From positions 8,934,589 to 8,998,588 of the forward strand of contig OX235268.1 of NCBI GenBank assembly GCA_944472135.2: DNA of 64,000 bases, written 5' to 3'. Below, piece by piece: positions 45,656 to 56,440 of this stretch. The position numbers and the translations under genes were made by a program. This DNA comes from Trichobilharzia regenti. Taxonomy: Eukaryota; Platyhelminthes; Trematoda; Strigeidida; Schistosomatidae. Each line of letters begins with the position of its first letter. Position 1 is the stretch's first letter. The notes beneath the pieces are model-generated. The model saw nothing but the letters and a program-made list of their open reading frames with translations. It was not told the DNA's origin and did no database searches.

Positions 45656-46180
45656 TAATATAGTAATTGGGGTAAGCACTATCTGCATTCCATTCAGTGA
45701 GATGTATACTGTATAAAAAACTTGTACGCACAAAACACCTTTATTATTCTTCTTTACATCATTCAGTTAGTGGGGATCAAACTTTGAACTCAATATCAAA
45801 TAATCTCAGTCGGTGACAGCATGTCAGAGTTAACGTAACATAAAGAATAAAAGGAACTTTTTCCAATAATTTATACAACTATACTGTGTAGAAATAGGCT
45901 TCATATTCGTACGATTATTTATAGGCACGAAATAGTTTCAGAAGTAGTGTACAGTGGATGGATTCAAAATGTCCTTTTTTACTTTTAAGTGGGAATATAA
46001 AAAGAATGAGTGTTCAAAACAGGAAAGATTTGAGAGCACATTTGTTTTTAAGTAACTTACTATTCTTCTCGTGATGCAATTATAAATCCACAAACATTAT
46101 CATACAGTAACCAGTAAAGATAAAACCTTAGTAATATGAATACTTTTCAAGTATTGGTTTTGTAGGGATTTTGTTTGATT
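45656..46180. other. intron 1, no recognised feature
   Basis: No supported feature. Confidence 0.4.
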
Positions 46181-46239
46181 GCATGGAGGATTTAATCATG
46201 AGCTGACGTCAGTTAGAGAACCATTGGAAAACCTGGGAG

Positions 46240-46283
46240 TACTGGACAGCTGCTTCGTCCTAGTTTGGGAGTCTTCAGCAATA
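46240..46283 (-). ncRNA. decayed hammerhead ribozyme, left palindrome arm
   Basis: On the minus strand the core CTGAAGA is intact, but stem II has CTCC against GGAC and GAAA has become GAAG. Probably weak or inactive. Confidence 0.5.
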
Positions 46284-46317
46284 CGCACCCACCTTGTAAC
46301 CTGAAGGTCCTGGGTTC

Positions 46318-46972
46318 GAATCCCGGTGGGTGCATACTGCTGAAGAGTCCCAAACTAGGACGAAAGAGCTGTCCAGTACTCCCAGGTTTTCCAGTGGTTC
46401 TCTAACTGATGTCAGCTCATGATTAAATCCTCCATGTAATATGAATACAGTAATATTATTATTATTATTATTCACTTGGGTTCCTAGTGGAACATAGGGC
46501 TTCAACTGCACGTTTCCACTTGCTTCTGTCTTCTGCTGTACTCTTCACCTGCATCCATGTTAGTCCATACTGTTTCAACTCCTCTTCACACGATCTCCTC
46601 CATGTCACCCTTGCACTGACGACCCACTAGTCGCTTCCCTTTCGGGTTCCACTCGAGTGATGGCCTGATGCGCGATGTCACCCAGCGGCCTCCTCAGCGA
46701 GCGAGTGTCCAATCCATCTCCACTTTCTCCTGCATATTTGTTGGCTGGCGATTGATTGGTTCTTGTTTTGTTTTTTCCCATAGTTTCTTGTTGGTGATTC
46801 TTTCTGGCCATTTGATCTTCAGTATAGAGCCAGCGAAGACCGCTGTTGTTGATAAATGTCTGCAATTGGCTGTTAGAAATATTCCTCCTGACCCGCCAAG
46901 TTTCTGATCCGTATATAAGAAGTGACTGACTTGACGTTCGTATTGAAAATCCGACCGAATTTTGTTGTTGAT
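46318..46972. repeat. 655-bp direct duplication, copy 2
   Basis: Near-identical to 37912-38566 (one difference seen, TCTGATCCG against TCTGACCCG). This copy lies in FBPase intron 1, the other upstream of exon 1. Confidence 0.88.
46335..46378 (+). ncRNA. hammerhead ribozyme (Sm-alpha-like)
   Basis: Stem I TACTG/CAGTA, core CTGAAGA at 46340-46346, stem II GTCC/GGAC with loop CAAACTA, GAA at 46362-46364, stem III AGAG/CTGT with one mismatch, predicted cleavage after C46373. Its order and sequence closely match the known schistosome Sm-alpha hammerhead. It would act in cis on any transcript crossing it, including the FBPase pre-mRNA. Confidence 0.78.
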
Positions 46973-47150
46973 TCTGGCTGAGTGACGAAGATTTCCAGAT
47001 TGGTTTCAGGTTGGTGAATGTATGTGTTTCTCGCCTTCCCGATTCTCGCTCGATTTGGCATCCTGGTCCGTTCCGACTTCCTGTAGTTGAGACAATGCTC
47101 CCTAGATAAGTGAGTGAATGAAGTAACCTCTTTCAAATTCCTCCTGTTGA
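46454..47150 (-). pseudogene. RTE LINE 3' fragment
   Basis: Minus strand: SFTHLSREHCLNYRKSE, RARIGKARNTYIHQPETNLE, KFGRIFNTNVKSVTSYIRIR and HQAITRVEPEREATSGSS, ending in an ATT tract. It lacks the insertion seen in 38567-38890. Confidence 0.8.
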
Positions 47151-47269
47151 TAGTAATCCACAGTAATATAGTGGATAAAATTGAATGCTATGAAAGTGTT
47201 GGCAGTCAATTCTGATCATCTCTTCAGGTGTTGTGTTTGTTAAATCTTTAATCAACTCCTTGTGATTTA

Positions 47270-48960
47270 TAATACCTAATAAAAATATATTGTTCTTCGA
47301 TGCTATTAATCTTTTCGCCTCATATCTCTGTTTACTGTCTGTGTCTGTTTTTTACTTTCTTTTTGTGCTTTGTGTGTTACATGGAGTGAGTGTGGCAAAT
47401 TGAACTGCTGCACATCAGTGCAGAGTTCTGCGTTGAAACCATTCAAATGTTTAATTCATGTTCCAGGGGGATAAAGGGACACCATTGAAATACAAAATAA
47501 TGCAAATGAAACAAACAAATAGGATAAACTTACGGTAAATTCAAAGGATGGCAAATAATAATAATAGTATGATGTAAATTAGTCGCTTCGTAGAAGAGAG
47601 TGAGAAAGAGAGCTTGCTAAAGGGGACATATTAAGGCATAAAGATATGGGATAACCTTATGATAACCTGAGGTATACAAATATATTGACTGGAATCTAAC
47701 TGGATTTGTACATTAGATTTATTCTTGTTCAATAATATAGGTTCAGCTATGAATAATAGACGCAGTTGTACATCCCTTAGCTATTTGTTCTGTCGTAGCT
47801 TAAGTGACTCAGATAGCGTGGGAGGCATACTCAGGCAATTTTATGTCATCATAAATCTACTAATGGAATTAATTTGTTACCAGGAAATAGTCTTGATGAC
47901 TCAGAATATGCCGAGGATATGGACCTCCTGTGTAAAGACCGTGAAAAAATAGTCTTCTGGATACCTTGAGCAGAAATCTTTGAATGTTTGACATGCGATT
48001 CACTCCTGTAAAATGGAAGACATGAAAAGACTAGCTGTCTTCAATCATAGGTGTCTGTGTTCTATATCGCGTGTGAAGTGGTACGACAGGTTGAGTAAAA
48101 TTGAGGTTAGGCGTTGAGTGTTAGGTAAGGAGGTTAAATCAACCGAGGATGTTGTGAGGTGACATTGATTGAGATAACTAGGACATGTGTTACACATGCG
48201 TGGCCACCGCTTTTCGCGACATTCAATGTTAAATCCAATATGATCACGTTGGAAGAGACTTCTAGTAGTGGTCAAACTAAAACACGGCTTCTTCGGTCTA
48301 TGAAACCTTTGACAGTTAGTTCGATCCACGGATAGTACAATTTATACTAACGCAAGATCTGATACCCACAACTTCTATAGTATTCGTTCCGCGTAGACCA
48401 AAGGCAAAGCGAAACACCAGAATTGATCGTCAAAATCACGAAGTGTATTTCGGGACCAAATCGGAGGTGATTGCTTAACTAGCTAGTGATCGTGCACGAA
48501 CGAGCGTGACACGGCGGCGTTCCAAATGGCGTGGATGCTTAACCGTAAGCCTTCAGCTGAACAAGTCGACCCAAACAATGTTCATTGATGAATGCTGTGG
48601 TCAATAATAATTCTGGGGAGTTACCTACCGCTACAAACTGCTTGTTTGAAGTCCTCGGGACTCCAAGAATCAATGACGGGAGAATATCCATCATATGGCT
48701 CAAAATCGCTTTTTTTGATTGGCGACGTCCGATAAGAACGCTATTGTTTTACCATGTTGCGATTTCCCCGTCCTTCCCACCCACCCCCCCCCCACGTTCC
48801 TGCTTATTATCGTTCACATTCGAATCTCTTCTCTTTTTTCTCTCTTTTGTCTTCCTTCTGTGTGCTAAATGGAGTGTGGCATAGCATCTCGGATTGGTGC
48901 ACTTGTGTGGAAAGTTCTGTGTTGAAATCAGTCAGTCAGTCAGTTATACTAAAGTAAGGA
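47270..48960 (+). pseudogene. LINE 3' regions of the LGHVLRMP type, two fragments
   Basis: 47270-47455 is a 3' end resembling 53665-53800 (GAGTGTGGCAAATTGAACTG). 47955-48320 encodes MKRLAVFNHRCLCSISRVKW and LGHVLHMRGHRFSRHSML, the C-terminal part of a LINE protein. It resumes after a roughly 300-bp insertion at 48638-48960 with VLGTPRINDGR. 47456-47954 is unrecognised. Confidence 0.65.
48333..48637 (+). repeat. dispersed repeat of about 300 bp, unclassified
   Basis: Inverted homologue of 13040-13352. It interrupts the LINE fragment at 47955-48960, so it is mobile or was carried in. Confidence 0.65.
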
Positions 48961-49054
48961 AATATCTTTTTAAGTACTAGTGAAGTTTGAAGGCATCCTA
49001 TTACGTTGAAGTTTCTTTTGGTTCGTGGAAAATATCCATATGGACATTAGAAAG

Positions 49055-49565
49055 AAGAGAACACGAAGTTCAGCAAAGACATCTGCCTTTTAGGTGATTT
49101 CATTCTCAAAAGCAGCCGTACAATCGCATTTATATAGATTATTTTACATGGATACAATTATTATGTGTTTAATTCCACATAGTAACGAAGGTGATAATAA
49201 TTTTCAACTTGATATGAAAGTTTGAAGGTACGAATATAGATTACAAGGGACTTAGAGAGAAGATTTCATAGGATTAGAAAATAGTTACAACGTATGCAAA
49301 AAAAATTAATATTTGATAACTGGAGAAATAATAATTTTAAAGGCGAATCAAAGGTGACAATTATTTTCAACTTGATATGAATTACAAGAGGCTTAGAAAC
49401 GCAGGGATAGAACGAACTACAGGTGTGAACAAAATGAGCATGGAAACAAATTGAAATCAAAATTTTCAAGTTGAAATACTAGATAGGAGGTGTGAATATA
49501 GATTACAAGAGGCATAGAAACACAGAATTGCACAGGATTAAGATATAATTGTAAAATGGTTATTT
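49055..49565 (+). mobile_element. unclassified interspersed element with internal repeats
   Basis: Starts AAGAGAACACGAAGTTCAGC, the same start as the insertion at 59963-60704. The interior repeats a roughly 160-bp unit containing GAATATAGATTACAAGAGGC and GCATGGAAACAAATTGAAA. No ORF. It ends where the CR1 fragment begins. Confidence 0.65.
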
Positions 49566-50455
49566 CAGACGTAAACGTGACCTACAACAACTAGTTAGCT
49601 CACATGGCGTCACTATCATTGAAGGCATAGCGGTTGAAAATACATCTAATGTCAAGTACCTTGGGCTGAGTTTTTCCAACGATCTTTCCTGGTCCTCCCA
49701 CATCTTGCTAGTTACTAGGAAGATGTTTCGCTCAACGTTATACATCAGGAAATTTAGGCAGTCTGGCATAAAGCAGTATCTGCTTTCTCAGTTTGTTAAT
49801 TCTTGTATTCTACCCATCTCCCTTTACTGCTCCCCATTAATCTTTCCTGGACTACTTAAGAAAGACTTGGCTTTTCTGAGAAGGGCACTAAAAGCCAACT
49901 GGCTAACACTATTGTGGATAGACATATGATGTCATGTAAGAAACTAGCAAATACAATATTGTCAGACCCTGAGCATCCTCTCTATACACAGCTCTCTCTC
50001 CTTACATTTCATCTGGTAGAACTAGAAGCAGCTATAGGAGGCTGGCTATATGCTAGGACTACCAAGTACAAAAACACCACAATACCATATCTGGCACAGC
50101 TGTTATGTGATGAGAAATCCGTTAGGTATGACACGATAAACTTACTGCGGAACTCTAACAAATAGTCCCATTAGTTTTTGTTTTTCTTTCCTCGTTACTA
50201 TTACACTGTTGTTCTCCTCTTCTATTACACACCAATTTTATATTTCATATCTTGTGGTGCATTGTTTAAAATGTAAACGCGGCGCTGTTCTTTTTTATTT
50301 CTTTTTCTTTGTCTTTTTTTTGGGTGTTGCTTTTTGATTCTAATATCTTATAAAATTTATGAGGTATTTAAATGCAATATATTGTAATGCTCGCTGAAAA
50401 TTCCATACCTGTACTACAAATACTGTTTGGAATAAGGCTGTTAATATTATTATTA
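49566..50455 (+). pseudogene. CR1 LINE 3' fragment
   Basis: Reads SNVKYLGLSFSNDLSWSSH, FVNSCILPISLYCSPLIFPG and VDRHMMSCKKLANTILSDPE, YARTTKYKNTTIPYLAQLL, with a small frameshift. The 3' end at about 50393-50455 is GCTGAAAATTCCATACCTGT ... TTGGAATAAGGCTG followed by ATT repeats. It lies about 240 bp before FBPase exon 2. Confidence 0.85.
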
Positions 50456-50690
50456 TTGGCATTTCTGATTGAACCGGTGCCTCCTCCTCTTAGCAGCCAC
50501 GCTGGGTAATGTTCCCCTAACACGTTTTGAAAGGACGCGCATACAACGATCTATGTACCTAGCTCCGCACGAGCAAGTGAACTGGTATATGCACATTTTT
50601 TTCACTACTGCATTTTATTGTATTATTTAACAAATATTATATTTATAAATTGTTTATCTATTTTTTTTTTATTATTTCAATATTATAAAG

Positions 50691-50853
50691 TTATGGTCTA
50701 ACTGGTTCCAGTAATATACAAGGTGAAGAGGTGAAAAAGTTGGATGTTTTATCCAATGAATTATTTATCAATATGCTTAAATCATCTTATTCAACTTGTT
50801 TACTGGTTTCTGAAGAAAATGATCAAGTCATAGTTGTAGAACCAGAAAGACAG
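50691..50853 (+). CDS. FBP1: fructose-1,6-bisphosphatase, exon 2 (residues 58-112)
   Basis: A T-rich tract and AAAG acceptor precede it; its first base completes Leu58, and a GTCAGT donor follows in phase 0. Encodes [20 protein letters not shown] then [20 protein letters not shown] and [14 protein letters not shown]. Asp76 in KKLDVLSN and Glu99 in VSEEN correspond to catalytic, metal-linked residues of animal FBPases (human D75, E98, counting Met). The segment around residues 53-73 is the dynamic loop that opens and closes the active site. Confidence 0.95.
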
Positions 50854-51100
50854 GTCAGTTTAAAAAAAGTTATTTATATATAGATATGATAGAAAAGATT
50901 TGTAGCCCAGGTAGTGGATGATTTAGATGTGCTTATGTTCTCTGAGCTGGGATGAAGAGTTAATTTGCGAAGCTTTCATCGCCCGGCCTACTAGGCGACA
51001 TCTTCCTTCAGCTCATACACTTCAATTTGAATTGATGTGAGCTTTTAGATTTCTCCACGAGTTTATTAATCATCTCTACTGGTGACCTGGGATGTGACCC

Positions 51101-51635
51101 TGATATGTATCCACATATATATATTTATGTGTGTGTGTGCATGTTGGTCTCTCTTTCTGTTTGCTCGGTTAGTCTGTGACCACTTCACTTGTATGGACTT
51201 GTCTCCTTTAATAATGTGTATTCTCCTTATATTATATTATATTATATATAATATGAGTGTTTGTTGACAGTCCGTTGCTTGGTGACATATATCCATATAT
51301 GTTTGTTGGCATGTCTGCTATATTCGCTATGTATAATTGGATCGACACTCCATTATAATTAGCCATTCATGTTAAGACTGTCTAATGATTTTTCCCACGC
51401 TTGTCTGAATTATTTATATATATTTCGCATACACAATCTTGTGACCTTACTTTACAACTACTTTGCTTTACTTACTTACCACTTTGGTGTGAGACCATTT
51501 ATTTTCGTCTCCTTGTGTTTGGACAATAGAAGTATCATCGCAAACCTAGTGGTCTTCTGATTTCCGCCTTCTCGCGTCAGGACTATTAGTTTCTCGACCA
51601 GTCCATAACAATAATTCAGCGACGAGTGCATAACA
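51101..51635 (+). mobile_element. solo LTR, family 2 (535 bp)
   Basis: TGATATGTATCC start and GAGTGCATAACA end, with a perfect 5-bp target duplication GACCC at 51096-51100 and 51636-51640. Inverted homologue of 34345-34878. It sits at the edge of the tandem array. Confidence 0.9.
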
Positions 51636-51645
51636 GACCCTTTGG

Positions 51646-52240
51646 TTGTTTTTGTGTGTTTTCACACCTTCTAGGAGGCTATTTGTATTGGAAGTGATTG
51701 TTTCTCTGACTTGAACTTCGATCCTTTGTATGTGTGTGTGAGGTTTCTTTCTTATCGGTTGATAAATTTTGTCTATGTTGATGTGTCTATTGATTGATGA
51801 TTCACTGGAATGCCAAGTAGGCATCTGAAAATTCTCTAGCATTCTTGTTGTTTCCTCTGTCTAATATTTGGACGTTGGTTGTCCCAATTGAATTGATGTC
51901 CGTGGTTGTCTGTATATACTGACATAAAGGAGTGGATGTCATGTCTTTTGACGGCTAGCTTATGCTCATGGATACGAAGATGAAGGGGACGTTGACTCTG
52001 GCCAATGTAGTTTTTTTCTCAGTCGTTACAATTTATATTTTGTAGATGATGTTGGTTTTATTTTCTTTTGTTCTTGAGTCTTTTGGTTGACATAGAGTCA
52101 ACTGAGTGAAGTGATTTTATTGGTTTGTGTTCGACGTGAATTCCTAAAGGTTTGAAGAGTCTTGCAGGAATTTTTAAGATGTTATCTTTTATATATGGTA
52201 AGGCGATTTTCTTCGTGCTTTCCTAGGGGCCCACTTCAAC
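51646..52240 (-). pseudogene. PLE GIY-YIG endonuclease, tandem unit 1
   Basis: Minus-strand frames give ALPYIKDNILKIPARLFKPL, HVEHKPIKSLHSVDSMSTKR, then YIGQSQRPLHLRIHEHKLA, VKRHDIHSFMSVYTDNHGHQ and SSESSINRHINIDKIYQPI. These are the linker and GIY-YIG nuclease of a Penelope-like element, with Arg and His/Glu-type motifs in order. The reverse transcriptase is absent. Inverted copies of GAAGGAAGATGTCGCC border the segment. Confidence 0.8.
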
Positions 52241-52497
52241 AAGTTGAAGTATGCGCTGAAGGAAGATGTCGCCTAGTAGGGCGATGAAAGCTTCACAAAT
52301 TAACTATCCAGCTCAGGGAACACAACCACATCAAAAATTATTTATATATTTTTGTATAGATTTACTTCCAATACCTTCATACCTTCGTTTCGTAGTGAAA
52401 CAATTCTGAACTAGATAATTCTGGATTAAAGTGTTAAGTGCGAAGTGTGTAAATCCCAAAGTAAAGGTCAACTTCGTCCACTGACTGATAGACTGAC

Positions 52498-53800
52498 CGA
52501 GTGGTTTCAACATATAGAACTGTGCACAGATGTGCACCAGTTCAAGGTGCCATTCTCTACTTAGCACACAAAGCAAGAGAAGAAATTAAAAAGAAATGCA
52601 AAATAGAAACAGTAAACAGAGGTGTGAGACAAAGGAATAGTAATAACGAAGAACAATATAGTTTCATTGGAAATCATAAGTCACAGGAAGTGGATGCATC
52701 TGCGCTAGCCATTGAGAACGATTTTGAGCCACATCTCCAATTGTTTCCAGCCATTGGTTTTTGCCGTCCTGAGGACCCCAACCAGCTACTCTACACCTTC
52801 CCACGTGACTGGCTTAAACTAACTGTTGTGGATTTCATTGACTGGTATAATATTTTGGTTTGACTGCCCCTAGCTCTTTTCCACCCTGACCCTATATCAG
52901 CCAACATTACCCGTTGAGGGAGGCGATGTCTAGGCATACGTAACACATCTCCCAACCATTTCAGTCGATGTGGCTTCACAGCCTCATAGGTGCCTACGTT
53001 CTATCTCCCGTGTGAAGTGATATAATAAGGTGAGCAATATTGAGGTTCGGCTTCGGTCGAGTGCTAGGTAAACAGGGGAAATCAATCGACGAGGCTGTGT
53101 AGCTAAATCGACTGAGATAGTTGGGAGATGTGTTACGTATGCCTAGACATCGTCTTCCTCGACGGGCAATGTTGGCTGATATAGGGTCAGGGTGGAAAAG
53201 AGCTAGGGGCAGTCAAACCAAAACATGACTTCATCAGTCAATGAAATCCACAACAGTTAGTTTAAGCCAGCCAGGTAGGAGGATGTAGACTTCCTGTCTG
53301 GTTGGGATCCTCGGGATGGTAAAAACCAATGAAGGTTGGAAACAATTGTGCGTCGGTGGCACAGTGGTTAGGACTCTCGCCGACCATGCACATGGTCCGG
53401 GGTTCGAGCCCACGCCGACGCACACCTGATATCTATGGTCGGCCTGCGAATTTTGGGCTACCGATATCCACGCTGAAAATTCCACACTTGTACCAAAAAT
53501 ACAGTGTGGAATCAAGCTGTAATCAAAAATAAAAAATAAAAATAAAAATAAAATATGGCTCAAAATCGTTCTCAATGGTTAGCGCAGATTCATCCACTCC
53601 TTGTGACTTATGATTTCCATTGAAACTGTTTTGTTCTTCGTTATTACTATTCCTTTGTCTCACACCACCTCTGTTTACTGCCTCTACTATGCATTTCTTC
53701 TACTTTCCTGTTTTAGTTTGTGTGCTCCGTGGAGGGAGTGTGGCGACTTGAACTGGTGCACATCGGTGCAGAGTTCTATGTCGAAAACAGGTAGACAGAC
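52498..53800. repeat. foldback LINE segment, tandem unit 1
   Basis: The two halves (about 52498-52985 and 53085-53800) are inverted copies of one LINE 3' region. Both encode the same protein piece, one per strand: HRLKWLGDVLRMPRHRLPQR on the minus strand and its counterpart on the plus strand near 53130-53180. About 100 bp lies between the arms. A SINE (53350-53556) interrupts the right arm. Confidence 0.75.
53350..53556 (+). mobile_element. SINE family A, present in tandem unit 1 only
   Basis: Starts GCGTCGGTGGCACAGTGGTT, B box GGTTCGAGCCC, LINE-like tail and an AAAAATA-rich end. The corresponding site in unit 2 (about 56184-56194) is empty. The empty site reads CAATTGGTGATATGGCTC; in unit 1 the SINE replaces about GGTGAT, with no target duplication. 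Confidence 0.92.
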
Positions 53801-54480
53801 ATTACAACTATATACTATCTAGTATTTGAAGTGTGCCTATGTATTAGAAGACATTAAGTTCAAAGTAATCTTATCGATTCGGTTGTTATGCATTACACAA
53901 GTTATTTAGACAACAATAAAGGCTACTTGTTCGTGATAATTTATTATCACTAACTAATGGGTTAACTAGTGTCAACTGGCATATATTTGTCCTGAATTTA
54001 TCGTATTTATTTGTAAAATAAACAACAAACCCCAATGTTAACCAAGTAACTATGCGAGTGTGTATGTTTGTATCCTTAAATTTGTGTTTACAAGTGTTTA
54101 TGGTGAAATAGAATAGTGAAACATTTTTGTTTTTCATGTTATTGTCCCAATAAATAAGAGTTATGGTGTTATATATGTCCAAACCAAGTTCACCTCTTAA
54201 CGGTTTGAAAAAATTTGGGCATTGGGTATATGATATGCATTATAATAAGGGTTTTTTTGTATTTCCCAATATAATGGAAAACAAAACGATGTTGTTTTTG
54301 ATGTGGTGGTGTTCTCTGAGGAGCTGGATATTTGGTCATTTGCGAAGCTTTCATCGCCCGGCCTACTAGGCGACATCTTCCTTCAGCTCATACACTTCAA
54401 TTTGAATTGATGTGAGCTTTTAGATTTCTCCACGAGTTTATTAATCATCTCTACTGGTGACCTGGGATGTGACCCTTTGG

Positions 54481-55075
54481 TTGTTTTTGTGTGTTTTCAC
54501 ACCTTCTAGGAGGCTATTTGTATTGGAAGTGATTGTTTCTCTGACTTGAACTTTGATCCTTTGTATGTGTGTGTGTGAGGTTTCTTTCTTATCGGTTGAT
54601 AAATTTTGTCTATGTTGATGTGTCTATTGATTGATGATTCACTGGAATGCCAAGTAGGCATCTGAAAATTCTCTAGCATTCTTGTTGTTTCCTCTGTCTA
54701 ATATTTGGACGTTGGTTGTCCCAATTGAATTGATGTCCGTGGTTGTCTGTATATACTGACATAAAGGAGTGGATGTCATGTCTTTTGACGGCTAGCTTAT
54801 GCTCATGGATACGAAGATGAAGGGGACGTTGACTCTGGCCAATGTAGTTTTTTTCTCAGTCGTTACAATTTATATTTTGTAGATGATGTTGGTTTTATTT
54901 TCTTTTGTTCTTGAGTCTTTTGGTTGACATAGAGTCAACTGAGTGAAGTGATTTTGTTGGTTTGTGTTCGACGTGAATTCCTAAAGGTTTGAAGAGTCTT
55001 GCAGGAATTTCTAAGATGTTATCTTTTATATATGGTAAGGCGATTTTCTTCGTGCTTTCCTAGGGGCCCACTTCA
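54481..55075 (-). pseudogene. PLE GIY-YIG endonuclease, tandem unit 2
   Basis: Near-identical to 51646-52240, with the same domain content and stops. Inverted ends lie at about 54340-54410 and 55075-55150. Confidence 0.8.
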
Positions 55076-55334
55076 ACAAGTTGAAGTATGCGCTGAAGGA
55101 AGATGTCGCCTAGTAGGGCGATGAAAGCTTCACAAATTAACTATCCAGCTCAGGGAACACAACCACATCAAAAATTATTTATATATTTTTGTATAGATTT
55201 ACTTCCAATACCTTCATACCTTCGTTTCGTAGTGAAACAATTCTGAACTAGATAATTCTGGATTAAAGTGTTAAGTGCGAAGTGTGTAAATCCCAAAGCA
55301 AAGGTCAACTTCGTCCACTGACTGATAGACTGAC

Positions 55335-56440
55335 CGAGTGGTTTCAACATATAGAACTGTGCACAGATGTGCACCAGTTCAAGGTGCCATTCTCTACTTA
55401 GCACACAAAGCAAGAGAAGAAATTAAAAAGAAATGCAAAATAGAAACAGTAAACAGAGGTGTGAGACAAAGGAATAGTAATAACGAAGAACAATATAGTT
55501 TCATTGGAAATCATAAGTCACAGGAAGTGGATGCATCTGCGCTAGCCATTGAGAACGATTTTGAGCCACATCTCCAATTGTTTCCAGCCATTGGTTTTTG
55601 CCGTCCTGAGGACCCCAACCAGCTACTCTACACCTTCCCACGTGGCTGGCTTAAACTAACTGTTGTGGATTTCATTGACTGGTATAATATTTTGGTTTGA
55701 CTGCCCCTAGCTCTTTTCCACCCTGACCCTATATCAGCCAACATTACCCGTTGAGGGAGGCGATGTCTAGGCATACGTAACACATCTCCCAACCATTTCA
55801 GTCGATGTGGCTTCACAGCCTCATAGGTGCCTACGTTCTATCTCCCGTGTGAAGTGATATAATAAGGTGAGCAATATTGAGGTTCGGCTTCGGTCGAGTG
55901 CTAGGTAAACAGGGGAAATCAATCGACGAGGCTGTGTAGCTAAATCGACTGAGATAGTTGGGAGATGTGTTACGTATGCCTAGACATCGTCTTCCTCGAC
56001 GGGCAATGTTGGCTGATATAGGGTCAGGGTGGAAAAGAGCTAGGGGCAGTCAAACCAAAACATGACTTCATCAGTCAATGAAATCCACAACAGTTAGTTT
56101 AAGCCAGCCAGGTAGGAGGATGTAGACTTCCTGTCTGGTTGGGATCCTCGGGATGGTAAAAACCAATGAAGGTTGGAAACAATTGGTGATATGGCTCAAA
56201 ATCGTTCTCAATGGTTAGCGCAGATTCATCCACTCCTTGTGACTTATGATTTCCATTGAAACTGTTTTGTTCTTCGTTATTACTATTCCTTTGTCTCACA
56301 CCACCTCTGTTTACTGCCTCTACTATGCATTTCTTCTACTTTCCTGTTTTAGTTTGTGTGCTCCGTGGAGGGAGTGTGGCGACTTGAACTGGTGCACATC
56401 GGTGCAGAGTTCTATGTCGAAAACAGGCAGACAGACATTA
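55335..56440. repeat. foldback LINE segment, tandem unit 2
   Basis: Duplicate of 52498-53800 without the SINE. The same inverted arms and HRLKWLGDVLRMPRHRLPQR reading are present. Confidence 0.75.

Larger units (their letters stand above)
46181..46437. repeat. palindrome of two inverted hammerhead-SINE tails around a tRNA-like core
   Basis: Left arm about 46181-46290 and right arm about 46328-46437 are inverted copies of roughly 110 bp (GCATGGAGGATTTAATCATG against its complement). The loop holds a tRNA 3'-half-like sequence with B box GGTTCGAATCC. GCACCCA at the left edge can pair with TGGGTGC at the right, like an acceptor stem. Both arms carry a hammerhead motif. Confidence 0.8.

Noticed and set aside
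46286..46335. genuine tRNA gene in the palindrome loop
   Set aside because: Only a 3'-half and an acceptor-like pairing are present; the D arm is missing and the unit is shared with SINE B.
52240..52310. second type of hammerhead in the PLE inverted ends
   Set aside because: A GTCGCC/GGCGAT hairpin followed by GAAA resembles stem II plus core, and PLEs elsewhere are known to carry hammerheads. But the CTGANGA core is not directly before the stem, and no stem III is clear. A covariance search would decide.
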